Source: Flavobacterium sp. SUN052 (GTDB lineage Bacteria; Bacteroidota; Bacteroidia; Flavobacteriales; Flavobacteriaceae). Taken from it: a stretch of DNA of 64,000 nt. Below the pieces are notes generated by a model. It saw only the letters and a list, made by a program, of their open reading frames with translations, had not been told where the DNA came from and did no database searches. The translations under genes were made by a program, and so were the position numbers. This document shows, piece by piece, positions 8,834 to 17,603 of the stretch; positions within the stretch are counted from its first letter, which is position 1; each line of letters opens with the position of its first letter. The DNA lies in NCBI RefSeq assembly GCF_028867935.1, contig NZ_JAPQNS010000010.1, forward strand, positions 124,001-188,000. The letters run 5' to 3'.

Positions 8834-8867
8834 AAAAAAGGGATAGCTAAAAAGCCATCCCTTTTTT
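8834..8867 (-). terminator. Intrinsic terminator of fusA
   Basis: AAAAAAGGGAT (8834-8844) pairs perfectly with ATCCCTTTTTT (8857-8867). The stem continues with GCT/AGC after one mismatch. It begins 17 nt past the fusA stop and ends in a T-run on the minus strand. The A/T flanks would let it work in both directions. Confidence 0.8.
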
Positions 8868-8884
8868 ACATTATTTTTAATTCA

Positions 8885-10999
8885 TTAAGCGTGTACAGTA
8901 CCTTTTGCTTTCGCAACTACGCCGTCCGCCAGGTTATTTGGCAATACTTCATAGTGTGAGAAAGTCAAGTTAGCTGTTGCACGACCTGATGACATTGTAC
9001 GCAATTCAGTAATATAACCGAACAGTTCTGAAAGAGGAACATCAGCCTTGATCACCTGTGATCCGGCACGAGTGTCCATACCTTTCATGATACCCCGGCG
9101 ACGGTTCAGGTCACCCGTGATCGGTCCAGTGTATTCTTCAGGAGTCAATACTTCAACTGCCATAATTGGTTCGAGGATTTTCGGACCGGCATGACGAGCT
9201 GCTTCACGGAAACCGATACGAGCGGCTAATTCAAACGACAGTGAGTCGGAGTCAACGTCGTGATAAGAACCGTGGAACAGGCGAACTTTCATTGAGTCGA
9301 GTGGGTAACCTGCCAATGGGCCATTCTGCATCGATTCGTTGAAGCCTTTCTGTACAGCAGGGATGAATTCTTTTGGAATAACACCACCCACGATACCATT
9401 CACAAACTGAAGACCTGGTTTCACAACGCCATCTTCCTCATCGCGTGGAGAGATCTCGAACACGATGTCGGCGAATTTACCACGACCACCCGTCTGCTTC
9501 TTGTATACCTCGCGGTGTTCGAAGCTTTTGGTCAGTTTCTCTTTATACGCTACCTGAGGAGCACCCTGGTTTACCTCAACTTTGAACTCACGACGCATTC
9601 GGTCGATGATGATTTCAAGGTGAAGCTCGCCCATACCCCGGATAATCGTCTGGCCAGTTTCTTCATTCGACTCAACTTTGAGGGTTGGGTCTTCTTCAAT
9701 CAACTTACCAATTGCTTTAGAGAAGTTATCCTGGTCGGCAGTTTTCTTAGGCTCGATGGCATAACCGATAACGGGATCAGGGAATACCATTGATTCCAGA
9801 ACGATTGGGTTCTTCTCATCGCAAAGGGTATCACCCGTTTTGATGTCTTTGAAACCAACCACGGCACCAATATCACCAGCCCGCAATTTGTCGATCTGGT
9901 TCTGCTTGTTGGCGTGCATCTGGAAAATGCGTGAAATACGCTCCTTGTTGCCAGACCGTGTGTTCATAACGTATGAGCCCGAATCAAGAACACCCGAGTA
10001 AGCACGTACGAAACACAGACGACCTACGTAAGGGTCAGTTGCAATTTTGAACGCCAAGGCAGCAAATGGATCAGACTCCGATGGGTGACGAACTTCTTCG
10101 GCATCCGTGTTGGGGTTTGTTCCTTTAATTTCAGGCTTGTCCATTGGTGAAGGCAACAAGGCCATCACATAGTCGAGCATTGTCTGAACACCTTTGTTTT
10201 TGAATGACGAACCACATAACATCGGAACCACTTTCATGGCGATGGTTGCTTCGCGGAGGGCCTTCAGAATTTCGTCTTCAGTGATTGATGATTCATCTTC
10301 GAAGAATTTCTCCATCAACGTATCATCAAATTCAGCTACCGCTTCGAGCAACTTTCCGCGCCATTCTTTGGCTTCTTCGAGCATATCGTCGGGGATGGGC
10401 ACCTCAGTGAACGTCATCCCTTTGTCGTGCTCATTCCAAACAATACCCCGGAAGTTAATGAGGTCAACTACGCCTTTGAACTGATCTTCGGCACCAATTG
10501 GAAGCTGAAGTGGAACGGCGTGGCTACCCAGCATTTCGCGTACCTGCTTCACTACATTGAGGAAGTCAGCACCCGAACGGTCCATTTTGTTCACGAAGCC
10601 CAAACGAGCTACGTTGTAGTTGTTGGCCAAACGCCAGTTGGTTTCCGATTGAGGTTCTACACCGTCGACGGCAGAGAACAGGAATACCAGACCATCGAGA
10701 ACGCGCAACGAGCGATTTACTTCAACGGTGAAGTCAACGTGGCCCGGTGTGTCGATGATATTTACGTGATACTGCTGATTGCGATATTTCCAGTCAACAG
10801 TGGTAGCAGCCGACGTGATCGTGATGCCACGCTCTTGCTCCTGCTCCATCCAGTCCATGGTAGCAGCGCCTTCGTGTACCTCACCGATTTTGTGACTCAC
10901 ACCGGCGTAATACAGAATCCGCTCGGTCGTCGTCGTTTTACCGGCGTCAATGTGAGCAGCGATACCAATGTTGCGGAGGTATCGGAGATCAGTTGCCAT
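8885..10999 (-). CDS. fusA: Translation elongation factor G
   Basis: The 704-residue product is a full-length EF-G, the GTPase that drives translocation on the ribosome. It starts [20 protein letters not shown], with P-loop [15 protein letters not shown], switch [11 protein letters not shown] and NKMD of the G4 motif. Domains II-V follow, including [14 protein letters not shown] and the C-terminal [17 protein letters not shown]. It is next to rpsJ as in the str-S10 order, but rpsL and rpsG do not precede it. A consensus promoter and a strong terminator bracket it, so it is probably monocistronic. Confidence 0.98.
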   Translation of the reverse strand: MATDLRYLRNIGIAAHIDAGKTTTTERILYYAGVSHKIGEVHEGAATMDWMEQEQERGITITSAATTVDWKYRNQQYHVNIIDTPGHVDFTVEVNRSLRVLDGLVFLFSAVDGVEPQSETNWRLANNYNVARLGFVNKMDRSGADFLNVVKQVREMLGSHAVPLQLPIGAEDQFKGVVDLINFRGIVWNEHDKGMTFTEVPIPDDMLEEAKEWRGKLLEAVAEFDDTLMEKFFEDESSITEDEILKALREATIAMKVVPMLCGSSFKNKGVQTMLDYVMALLPSPMDKPEIKGTNPNTDAEEVRHPSESDPFAALAFKIATDPYVGRLCFVRAYSGVLDSGSYVMNTRSGNKERISRIFQMHANKQNQIDKLRAGDIGAVVGFKDIKTGDTLCDEKNPIVLESMVFPDPVIGYAIEPKKTADQDNFSKAIGKLIEEDPTLKVESNEETGQTIIRGMGELHLEIIIDRMRREFKVEVNQGAPQVAYKEKLTKSFEHREVYKKQTGGRGKFADIVFEISPRDEEDGVVKPGLQFVNGIVGGVIPKEFIPAVQKGFNESMQNGPLAGYPLDSMKVRLFHGSYHDVDSDSLSFELAARIGFREAARHAGPKILEPIMAVEVLTPEEYTGPITGDLNRRRGIMKGMDTRAGSQVIKADVPLSELFGYITELRTMSSGRATANLTFSHYEVLPNNLADGVVAKAKGTVHA

Positions 11000-11085
11000 A
11001 ATAGTATTTGAGAAATGTAGTTGATTAGTACGGAACCATGAAGGGCATTTGTGGATACGAAAAGCCCATTTTCACAATTAGGACG

Positions 11086-11116
11086 CAAAATTAAGCAAAA
11101 ATTAGTTGAAATCAAA
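11086..11116 (-). promoter_or_regulatory. Consensus Bacteroidota promoter for fusA
   Basis: Minus-strand TTTG (11116-11113), exactly 19 nt, then TAATTTTG (11093-11086). This is the full Bacteroidota -33/-7 consensus with optimal spacing, 87 nt upstream of the fusA ATG. It is the best promoter match found in the window. Confidence 0.75.
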
Positions 11117-11225
11117 GCATCGTCCCAATTAAGCGAATGTTAAAAGGCAGATAGTAAGGGACTTTTGGCAAAGCGCAAGGTTGTAATTTTCTCAGTTGAG
11201 CAAACTGATAGAGTGAATAGTTTGA

Positions 11226-11351
11226 TCACTTCGATAAGATTCCTTTAGTAATCAGATACGGTATTAGTATCCAAAGGAGTCCTTTGATCAGAAAGAAAAG
11301 GAAGCCCAGCCAGCCGACGCGCTTGAGCCAAAAGCGGAAACGGTCATTCAT
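11226..11351 (-). CDS. 41-residue membrane peptide
   Basis: An ATG at 11351 opens a 41-codon frame reading MNDRFRFWLKRVGWLGFLFF then LIKGLLWILIPYLITKGILSK and ending in TGA. It has a basic start, one long hydrophobic stretch (about residues 14-34) and a basic end, the pattern of a single-pass inner-membrane peptide. It lies 42 nt after the stop of the enolase-like gene on the same strand and may be co-transcribed with it. I recall similar short GFLFFLIKG-type proteins in Cytophagales, but could not check. Function unknown. Confidence 0.6.
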   Translation of the reverse strand: MNDRFRFWLKRVGWLGFLFFLIKGLLWILIPYLITKGILSK

Positions 11352-11393
11352 GATCAGTAAACTGGAAAACAGGGGAAGATGGTTCAATTGCGG

Positions 11394-12815
11394 TTATACA
11401 TCCCCAAATAGTTGGTCGTAATGGGCTGATGAGAGAAGAATGCCCCCACTTTCGGCATAAAATGAGGAGTCGGTAGGATAGACTCCTTGCTGCGTTTTTG
11501 TCCAGCTAGAACCTGCTTTGGGGTGGTAACTCATCAGCTTATCCCAATTTTTGAAATATTGGTGCCCGTTTGTCTCCTGCAAGCCGATTGTTACACCAGG
11601 AAATGACGGTAAGCGGGCTGCCACATTTTTATTCCAGTCGACCAGAATTGGGTTAACGGTTAGGTCGGCGCAAAAGCAGGGAACCCCTTTTTCATAAGCT
11701 AGCTGTGTAATTTTCATCGTCATGCTCAAGGTCTTGGCAATAGCTTTTACCGCAATTGCCGAGTAACCCTGCTGAATTCGAATGGCGGCATCCTCAACTG
11801 TATGAGCGCTTTCGTCAGCAGCAATCCGAACACCCAACTGACCAACGTATTCTTCATTCCGTTCTTCAAATGGCTCTTCGATCACGGCTATCTGATCAAA
11901 AGCGCCAATCTTTTTAGCGTGATCTAAAAACCGTAATAGCGTATCTTTCTTCTCGTATCGACCATTGGCGTCGAAATAATAAGGAATCTTACCGTTCTTC
12001 GTATAAGGCGTTTCGTAGTTTCCAAGCGTTTTATGAACGGCCGTGAGAAACGCAATGTCTTTCTCCAGCATTTCAAACTGCGTACCTGCCGAACCAGTTT
12101 TGAGCTTCATGATAAAATAGCCCTCGTCGGCAGCGGCTTTAATTTTATCAACCGTTGTTCCTACGCTAAAGGCAGGAATACTGGCTACTTTATCATGACG
12201 ATGCGACAGTCCGGGCCGATATTTAGCAGGGATCATGTCATCAAAGCGCGTCAGTTTGTTTTCCTGCGCAAATAGTAGCCAGGCTGCATTGTCGACACTA
12301 ACCAGAGCGTTTAGGGCAAAGGTTTTTCGCAGATCGGGATTGCCGGTTATTTTTTTTGCGTAGGCATACACCTCCGGTAACAACTCATCGACCAGATCCA
12401 CGGGACTGGAAAACGAACTCCCCTTCATCATCTGCAGCGCCCGGTCGGTGATGGCGTACATGAGCGCGTTGCCAACCCGTTCGGAGTGAGCTGCAAACAC
12501 CTTAGCGTCGGACCATAGCACGCCCTGCGTACACAACCCCACTTTGCGGATGCCTGAATCACTTTCGAGCATTGCAGCCGTTTGCCAGCTTTCGGTAATG
12601 GCGCTCCCTTTGAACCGATACGGATTGAGCGGTTCGCGCTCGAAATTGGAATCGATATTCTTGATCCGAATCGTCGCCAGCGATTTCTGCTCTGCCTGGG
12701 CACTGCTCAGGTTTGGTGAGAAACTGCTGCTCATGCCAACCGCCATTAATGAGCTTGCCGACTGGATAAACTCCCGGCGATTAAGAGGTGCGTTTTTACT
12801 TGGCTGGTTTGTCAT
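11394..12815 (-). CDS. Exported enolase-superfamily protein (mandelate racemase/MLE-like)
   Basis: The 473-residue product has an N-terminal twin-arginine-like leader (LNRREFIQSASSLMAVGMSS) and an enolase-superfamily barrel. Visible active-site residues are KLK at 237-239, metal ligands D282 (YFDANGRY), E313/E314 (IEEPFEE) and D333 (AADES), and a second Lys at 357. This is the layout of the mandelate racemase / muconate lactonising group, which abstracts a proton alpha to a carboxylate. The substrate cannot be told. The gene is 16 nt downstream of the cytochrome c dehydrogenase gene, so the pair probably acts on the same sugar acid or related compound outside the cytoplasm. Confidence 0.82.
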   Translation of the reverse strand: MTNQPSKNAPLNRREFIQSASSLMAVGMSSSFSPNLSSAQAEQKSLATIRIKNIDSNFEREPLNPYRFKGSAITESWQTAAMLESDSGIRKVGLCTQGVLWSDAKVFAAHSERVGNALMYAITDRALQMMKGSSFSSPVDLVDELLPEVYAYAKKITGNPDLRKTFALNALVSVDNAAWLLFAQENKLTRFDDMIPAKYRPGLSHRHDKVASIPAFSVGTTVDKIKAAADEGYFIMKLKTGSAGTQFEMLEKDIAFLTAVHKTLGNYETPYTKNGKIPYYFDANGRYEKKDTLLRFLDHAKKIGAFDQIAVIEEPFEERNEEYVGQLGVRIAADESAHTVEDAAIRIQQGYSAIAVKAIAKTLSMTMKITQLAYEKGVPCFCADLTVNPILVDWNKNVAARLPSFPGVTIGLQETNGHQYFKNWDKLMSYHPKAGSSWTKTQQGVYPTDSSFYAESGGILLSSAHYDQLFGDV

Positions 12816-12831
12816 TGGGCAGATTGGCGGG

Positions 12832-15153
12832 TTATTTCGGGATGTTGTTCAAGGTATACCAGGCTTCCGACGACCAAAGTGATTGATCACTTGCACTTGT
12901 CAGCTTGTCGGGCAATCGAAAATAGACGACGTGATTTTTCTTTAGACCAGGAATTTCCAGATAAACCCGAGTTCGGTCTTTGGAGTATTGTAGATTCGTG
13001 ACCGGCATTTTTGTTAAATCCAGCTTGGGACCGCCATAGTTTGGTGTTGGGCGATACCACCATTGTTGGACAAAAATATCGGCCGCCTGAAGAGATTTGC
13101 CTTCTGGTAGTGGTTCGGTAAATTCAATTTCGAACCCCTCCGGTTTAGCCCGAATAGCCAGCATCTCAAAGGTAGTCTTGTCATTATACGCCATCCGTTG
13201 TAAGCCAAATCTCTTTTCTTTCCAGCTCCACCCTCCGCCGGTCATGCCAATCTCGCCTACATACAAAGCGCCATCTGGCCCCCAACAAAGCCGATTGACT
13301 CCGGCTTCGAAGCCCTGACTGAAGCGGAAAACGGCTCCCTGATATTCACCCGATACTTTCTCCAGAAAATCACGTTTGATTCCGCCGTGAGTTACATCGC
13401 CATGCAACAACTGCCCTTTGTAGGGGCCATCTTGCATCAGAACCGGTTCCGAAGGTGAATTGCCGATTTCATTTTCGGGCAACCAAATGGCCGGTTGTGC
13501 TACGGGTGGACTAGCGTTTGAGTTGAGTAATCCCCAACCCATACCGTGATATTCGCCGGGTTTGATGTGAATCAGTTTGTTTCCCGGCACCCATTGTCCC
13601 TGATTATCAGTCACGAAAATATCTTGATTGGGGCCTAAACCAATTCCATTAGGTGTCCGCAGTCCATAGTTTACCCACTCGTAGCGCCCATCCATACCGA
13701 TTTTAATAGTTCGGCCCCGGTCGAGCAATTGTAGCTCGTTCGGTTTAAGTCGCATTGCCATCGAAAGCGTGGCATAGAAATAGCCGTCTTTATAGACTAG
13801 ACCAAAGGCAAACTCGTGAAAATCAGTGGATACGGCCCAACTGTTACAAATGGTCTGGTATTGGTCGATAATGTCGTCGCCATCCAGATCGACAAGGCGC
13901 GTCAGTTCTTGTTTCTGAAGGACATAGATTTGCTTATCGAATACGGTAATGCCTAGTGGTTCTGCTAAGCCGGAGGCAATACGTTTAATGCGTACATCGC
14001 TTGGATTACCGGTATTTAAGCGGTCAAGTAAATAAACACCACCAACGGTATCCCAGGTAGTTACCAGTAATCGTCCATCTGGCAGAAAGGCTAACCCGCC
14101 TACGCGTGGTTGAAAATCAGGGCGGTGGAGGGTAGTCAGGTTATAGCTGGGATGTACTCCTTCGATTTCTTCGCCAAAACCAGGGTTTGTTGTGCGCTGA
14201 TTGTCCTGTTTTTGAACTGCGGGAGCAAGGTCGATTTTCTCCTTAGGCTTTAGGGTGAAAATATAGTCGATGATCGTTTTGACTTCGTTCTCCGCCAGGG
14301 CGGGATGCGCGTTCATGATGCTGTTTCCCCACACGCCCGTCCCGCCCATACGAACTTTGCGAGCTAATAGCGAAACAGCATCTTTCTGGTTGGCATATCG
14401 GGCCGCAATTTGCTGAAATGATGGCCCAACCATTGGTTGGTCGACTTCATGACAGGTCGAGCAATCGCTTTTCTCAATCAAATATTGTCCCCGGTGAGCA
14501 AACTTCTCGGCAATAAGCGGAAGCGTTTGTGGAGGAAGCTCGGTAAAATAGGTTACCGATACCGTTGGCTGATTGGCCAGTAATGGCAGTGTAGTAGTAG
14601 TGAATTTCAGCGAAACACGAACGTTGGCCGGTACATTGGAGGTCGTAAACACACGCTCAAACCCTGGTTTGCCGCTAGCGTTACGGACAAATTCAGGACG
14701 CTCTTCAATGGAAATGGTATCGCCGGCAGTGGTGATCAGCGCGTATTTTAGATAGATTTGATTCGCTCGAAATGCATAACCTTTGTTGCTGATACTTGCC
14801 AGTACGTTTTTACCTCCGTTTTCAGCTACCCATTTTACGTTCAGCGTACTGTCCGATAAATAGGCTGTGCCCCAAGAGGTTGGCTGAATGGTTTTCTGGT
14901 CAGTATAGGGAGCTCCATCGAGAGAAACCCCGCCTTTCCAGACTTTATATAACGTACAGTGAGCCAGGTCATAGGCTGCGTAACAATCTTTATCCAGTGC
15001 CAGCGTGAGCATCCGGGGCTTGTTGTCCAGCACTGAGCGGACCGCCCACGGATCGCGGGGACGGTTTGTACTGACTGGCTTATTTGGGTTAACTGCACCC
15101 AGAAAAACAGCCAGAATGCTGCCCCCCAGGAAAAACAGCTTGGATTGACTCAT
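12832..15153 (-). CDS. Secreted cytochrome c / beta-propeller dehydrogenase-like protein
   Basis: From the ATG at 15153 the product has 773 residues with a signal peptide (MSQSKLFFLGGSILAVFLGA). An earlier in-frame ATG would put 24 polar residues ahead of it. A beta-sandwich-like region (about 40-215) precedes a class I cytochrome c domain with the heme motif CSTCH (231-235) and a likely axial Met in SIMNAHP. A large six-bladed propeller of the glucose/sorbosone dehydrogenase type follows. Such proteins are thought to oxidise sugars in the periplasm and pass electrons to heme. It is the promoter-proximal gene of the pair with the enolase-like gene. The exact substrate is unknown. Confidence 0.78.
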   Translation of the reverse strand: MSQSKLFFLGGSILAVFLGAVNPNKPVSTNRPRDPWAVRSVLDNKPRMLTLALDKDCYAAYDLAHCTLYKVWKGGVSLDGAPYTDQKTIQPTSWGTAYLSDSTLNVKWVAENGGKNVLASISNKGYAFRANQIYLKYALITTAGDTISIEERPEFVRNASGKPGFERVFTTSNVPANVRVSLKFTTTTLPLLANQPTVSVTYFTELPPQTLPLIAEKFAHRGQYLIEKSDCSTCHEVDQPMVGPSFQQIAARYANQKDAVSLLARKVRMGGTGVWGNSIMNAHPALAENEVKTIIDYIFTLKPKEKIDLAPAVQKQDNQRTTNPGFGEEIEGVHPSYNLTTLHRPDFQPRVGGLAFLPDGRLLVTTWDTVGGVYLLDRLNTGNPSDVRIKRIASGLAEPLGITVFDKQIYVLQKQELTRLVDLDGDDIIDQYQTICNSWAVSTDFHEFAFGLVYKDGYFYATLSMAMRLKPNELQLLDRGRTIKIGMDGRYEWVNYGLRTPNGIGLGPNQDIFVTDNQGQWVPGNKLIHIKPGEYHGMGWGLLNSNASPPVAQPAIWLPENEIGNSPSEPVLMQDGPYKGQLLHGDVTHGGIKRDFLEKVSGEYQGAVFRFSQGFEAGVNRLCWGPDGALYVGEIGMTGGGWSWKEKRFGLQRMAYNDKTTFEMLAIRAKPEGFEIEFTEPLPEGKSLQAADIFVQQWWYRPTPNYGGPKLDLTKMPVTNLQYSKDRTRVYLEIPGLKKNHVVYFRLPDKLTSASDQSLWSSEAWYTLNNIPK

Positions 15154-15288
15154 GCATTTAGCAGTTTGTGTGCATCCTTCTGAAGACTGATTTACGATTG
15201 ATCTACCCAGCGGATAAGTTGACAACTACCCGGTAAAGAGATTCCGATATAGGGCTCACGAAAGGTCTGGAAAGTTGAAGAAACCGTT

Positions 15289-15296
15289 TATTTTTG
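15289..15296 (+). promoter_or_regulatory. -7 element giving a possibly leaderless mRNA
   Basis: TATTTTTG matches TAnnTTTG and ends 6 nt before the ATG at 15303. A partial -33 (TCTG at 15266-15269) lies exactly 19 nt upstream. If used, transcription would begin at or within a few bases of the start codon. Confidence 0.45.
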
Positions 15297-15302
15297 TTGT
15301 TG

Positions 15303-16514
15303 ATGGCCAATACGAACTACCGGTATCAGCTTCCCCGAAAAGCGCTCAAAGGCGATTGTCCGCACTGTGGTCACCGACACCGAAAAACACTGAGTCGGTA
15401 TCAGGATAACCGGACAGGGGAGCTACTACCTGACAGTTACGGTCGTTGCGACCGCGAAAGTAATTGTGGTTACCACCTTAGCCCGTATCACAAAGGGCCA
15501 TCGGGAATGAGTTATGCCGATGAAACGAAGCAGCGTGAAGGTGGCGAAGCGTTGCCTCGGGAATGGTTTATGATTGCCGGAAAATTAGCGCACAAAGGAG
15601 TTGTTTGGGCCGATGTTGTAACAATTTTGTGTCGGCAGGAGGGAGCGACGGTTGACCAAGCAGAACGGGTGGCTGCGTATATATTTGACAGGAGACCGAC
15701 CCTAGCGGTCCAGCCTCAACAGAAAACTACAGGTTATGGAGTAGAAACGCAGGTGTATACTATTCCAGATGAAGTATTTGAAAAGTCGTTGAGCCACTAC
15801 GACCGCAATCAGTTTGCCTTGCTATTACAAAATCATTTTGGGGCTTATCTAGCTGAGGAACTGTTGAGCCGATTCAGAATCGGTACGTCGAGCTATTGGC
15901 CGGGAGCCTGTGTGTTCTGGTACATTGATGAGCAGGGGCGCAAACGAGGTGGGCAAATCAAACTGTTCGATGAGACTTTCCATACGGCCAAATATATCGA
16001 CCATAACGGCGAGAAACGCACTATGACCAGTTGGGTACACACCGCTTTTGCCCGGCGTTGCGACGAAACAAGTCAACCATACCCCGCCTGGCTGACTGAC
16101 TATTTGGACGAACACAACGATGTTCAAAAATCGCCTTGCCTGTTTGGTTTACCCCAATTACTTGCTGCCCCCGCAGGCCAGCCCGTTGCCGTTGTAGAAG
16201 CTCCCAAAACGGCCGTTCTGTGTACGCCTTATTTTCAGGGATTTGTTTGGGTGGCGGTTGGTGCCTTGTCATACCTCAATGCTGATCGATTAGCTCCATT
16301 AAAAGGACGCAACGTAACTCTGTTTCCTGACCTCTCGAAAGACGGTACTGCATTTGCCCGGTGGAGCCGAGTTGCTGAGACCCTGAGCCTGCAAGGTTTT
16401 AACGTGACGGTATCAGAGTTTCTGGAATTGCGAGCAACCGATGAGCAAAAAGCAGTCGGGCTAGATTTAGCAGATTATTTGCTCGATCAGTGGGATCAGT
16501 ATCCGCATCAATAG
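15303..16514 (+). CDS. Zinc-finger and Toprim-like protein (DUF6371-like, primase-related)
   Basis: The 403-residue product begins MANTNYRYQLPRKALKGDC. The N-terminal part has a CPHCGHRH motif and further Cys residues (GRCDRESNCGYH), a probable zinc ribbon. The C-terminal half has VVEAPKTAVL and LFPDLSKDGTAFARW, resembling the E and D motifs of a Toprim domain. This layout recalls DUF6371-type proteins of Bacteroidota, which resemble DnaG-like primases of mobile elements. It is the only such gene here; no integrase, helicase or relaxase is nearby. The adjacent tRNA-Val is a common integration target, so it may be a relic of an inserted element. An alternative start is a TTG three codons upstream. 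Confidence 0.6.
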   Translation: MANTNYRYQLPRKALKGDCPHCGHRHRKTLSRYQDNRTGELLPDSYGRCDRESNCGYHLSPYHKGPSGMSYADETKQREGGEALPREWFMIAGKLAHKGVVWADVVTILCRQEGATVDQAERVAAYIFDRRPTLAVQPQQKTTGYGVETQVYTIPDEVFEKSLSHYDRNQFALLLQNHFGAYLAEELLSRFRIGTSSYWPGACVFWYIDEQGRKRGGQIKLFDETFHTAKYIDHNGEKRTMTSWVHTAFARRCDETSQPYPAWLTDYLDEHNDVQKSPCLFGLPQLLAAPAGQPVAVVEAPKTAVLCTPYFQGFVWVAVGALSYLNADRLAPLKGRNVTLFPDLSKDGTAFARWSRVAETLSLQGFNVTVSEFLELRATDEQKAVGLDLADYLLDQWDQYPHQ

Positions 16515-16575
16515 CATGAGTATTAATCGTTCGCCTTACGAGAAGAGTATGTTAGCCCGTTAAGCTATAAACGCA

Positions 16576-16603
16576 AAAAAGCCAGTCGAGTGACTGGCTT
16601 TTT
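16576..16603. terminator. Bidirectional intrinsic terminator
   Basis: AAAAAGCCAGTC (16576-16587) pairs perfectly with GACTGGCTTTTT (16592-16603) around a 4-nt loop. It ends the primase-like gene on the plus strand (62 nt after its stop) and the tRNA-Val transcript on the minus strand, with T-runs in both directions. Confidence 0.85.
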
Positions 16604-16608
16604 CTTTG

Positions 16609-16683
16609 TGGGAGTTGAGGGATTCGAACCCCCGACCCTCTGCTTGTAAGGCAGATGCTCTGAACCAACTGAGCTAAACTCCC
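16609..16683 (-). tRNA. tRNA-Val (anticodon UAC)
   Basis: Read on the minus strand the 75-nt gene folds into a full cloverleaf. The acceptor is GGGAGTT/AACTCCC with discriminator A; the D arm is GCTC/GAGC; the anticodon arm is TCTGC-CTTACAA-GCAGA with anticodon TAC; the T loop is TTCGAAT. UAC reads Val codons (GUA and wobble). The 3' CCA is not encoded, so the CCA-adding enzyme (cca at 53123) is needed. Confidence 0.96.
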
Positions 16684-16719
16684 TTTTATTTTCCCGCCCG
16701 TTGTTGTCGTTTGGGAGTG

Positions 16720-16751
16720 CAAATATAGCGGGATAAAATGCCTTTACGCAA
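16720..16751 (-). promoter_or_regulatory. Promoter for tRNA-Val
   Basis: Minus-strand TTG (16751-16749), 21 nt, TATATTTG (16727-16720), 36 nt upstream of the mature tRNA 5' end. It matches the Bacteroidota pattern. Confidence 0.55.
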
Positions 16752-16853
16752 GCCCAGGCACGAAAATTTTTTCAATAATGAATTGGTGAAATACTGAAAG
16801 AGTGATTTTCAGCTGATTAAGTCTGAAAAAAATTTCGGTTTTGTTCGATGATC

Positions 16854-17603
16854 TTACTCGAAGTTCAAATACAGCGTGACTGTATGCGTGGTGAGCCGCT
16901 GGATACCGGCATTGTTGGCTGCACTCGTTCCAGTGACGGGATTAAACAGATTCACCAATCCGTGCGAGAAACGAAGTTCAGGGCTGATTTTGGTGTATTC
17001 CAGAAACTGCTCGAACCCGATTCCATAATCGACGGTGAAGTCGGTGGTTTTGGTATTGAGCTTTCCTGAGGTCTGCGCCTGTTTCTTGCGGACGTTGGTT
17101 TCCACAGCCGCCGTGGCCCCGGCAATCAGATACATCCGACTGTTTTTACGCCGTTCCGATTTGTATTTTACCAAAAACGGGAATTCCATCCAAGTCGATT
17201 CGCGGGTTTCCCGGCGGGGTTCGGTGCCATCGGGATATTCATACTTTACCTCACGACCATACAGCGATACGGCAGGGGTAAACCGCAGATCGAAACGCTC
17301 GGTCAGAAAGGTATTTACCAAAATGCCAACTCGAAAGGAGGGAGAGTTAGGCGAATAAAGCCGTACTGCCGGATCATCATTCACGTAAGCAGGGCTGTAC
17401 TTTACATTGAAGCGCGTTACGGGCATGGCAAAGAAAAACCCGTAGTGAATCGGCTTGTCGTCGTAAAATTCGAGGTGTTTGCGGAAATACGCGTAGCCCT
17501 GAGCACGGGACTGGCTCACGGCTACACATAAAAATAACGCAATGATAATCAGGCTTTTTGCCCGATGTAAATAGAAGCAACGCCGAACGTCAGGGGTATC
17601 CAT
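16854..17603 (-). CDS. porT: PorT-like outer membrane protein (type IX secretion)
   Basis: The 249-residue product has a hydrophobic signal (SLIIIALFLCVAVSQSRAQ) and the beta-strand pattern of a small outer membrane barrel, with FFFAMPVTRFNVKYSP near the start and SPELRFSHGLVNLF near the end, typical of PorT. PorT is needed for the type IX secretion system, which exports proteins with C-terminal sorting domains. The location right after ubiE/menG is the usual place for porT in Bacteroidota. Its ATG lies 55 nt inside the end of ubiE; no later ATG precedes the signal peptide. Upstream regulation would be shared with ubiE. Confidence 0.75.
   Translation of the reverse strand: MDTPDVRRCFYLHRAKSLIIIALFLCVAVSQSRAQGYAYFRKHLEFYDDKPIHYGFFFAMPVTRFNVKYSPAYVNDDPAVRLYSPNSPSFRVGILVNTFLTERFDLRFTPAVSLYGREVKYEYPDGTEPRRETRESTWMEFPFLVKYKSERRKNSRMYLIAGATAAVETNVRKKQAQTSGKLNTKTTDFTVDYGIGFEQFLEYTKISPELRFSHGLVNLFNPVTGTSAANNAGIQRLTTHTVTLYLNFE

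Noticed and set aside
12428-12703. Open frame within the enolase-like gene
   Set aside because: Same strand but different frame, no domain, fully inside a conserved gene.
15154-15302. Possible copy of the tRNA-Val 3' end (attachment site)
   Set aside because: I looked for GGGATTCGAACC- or GGGAGTTGAGG-like sequence left of the primase-like gene and found none.
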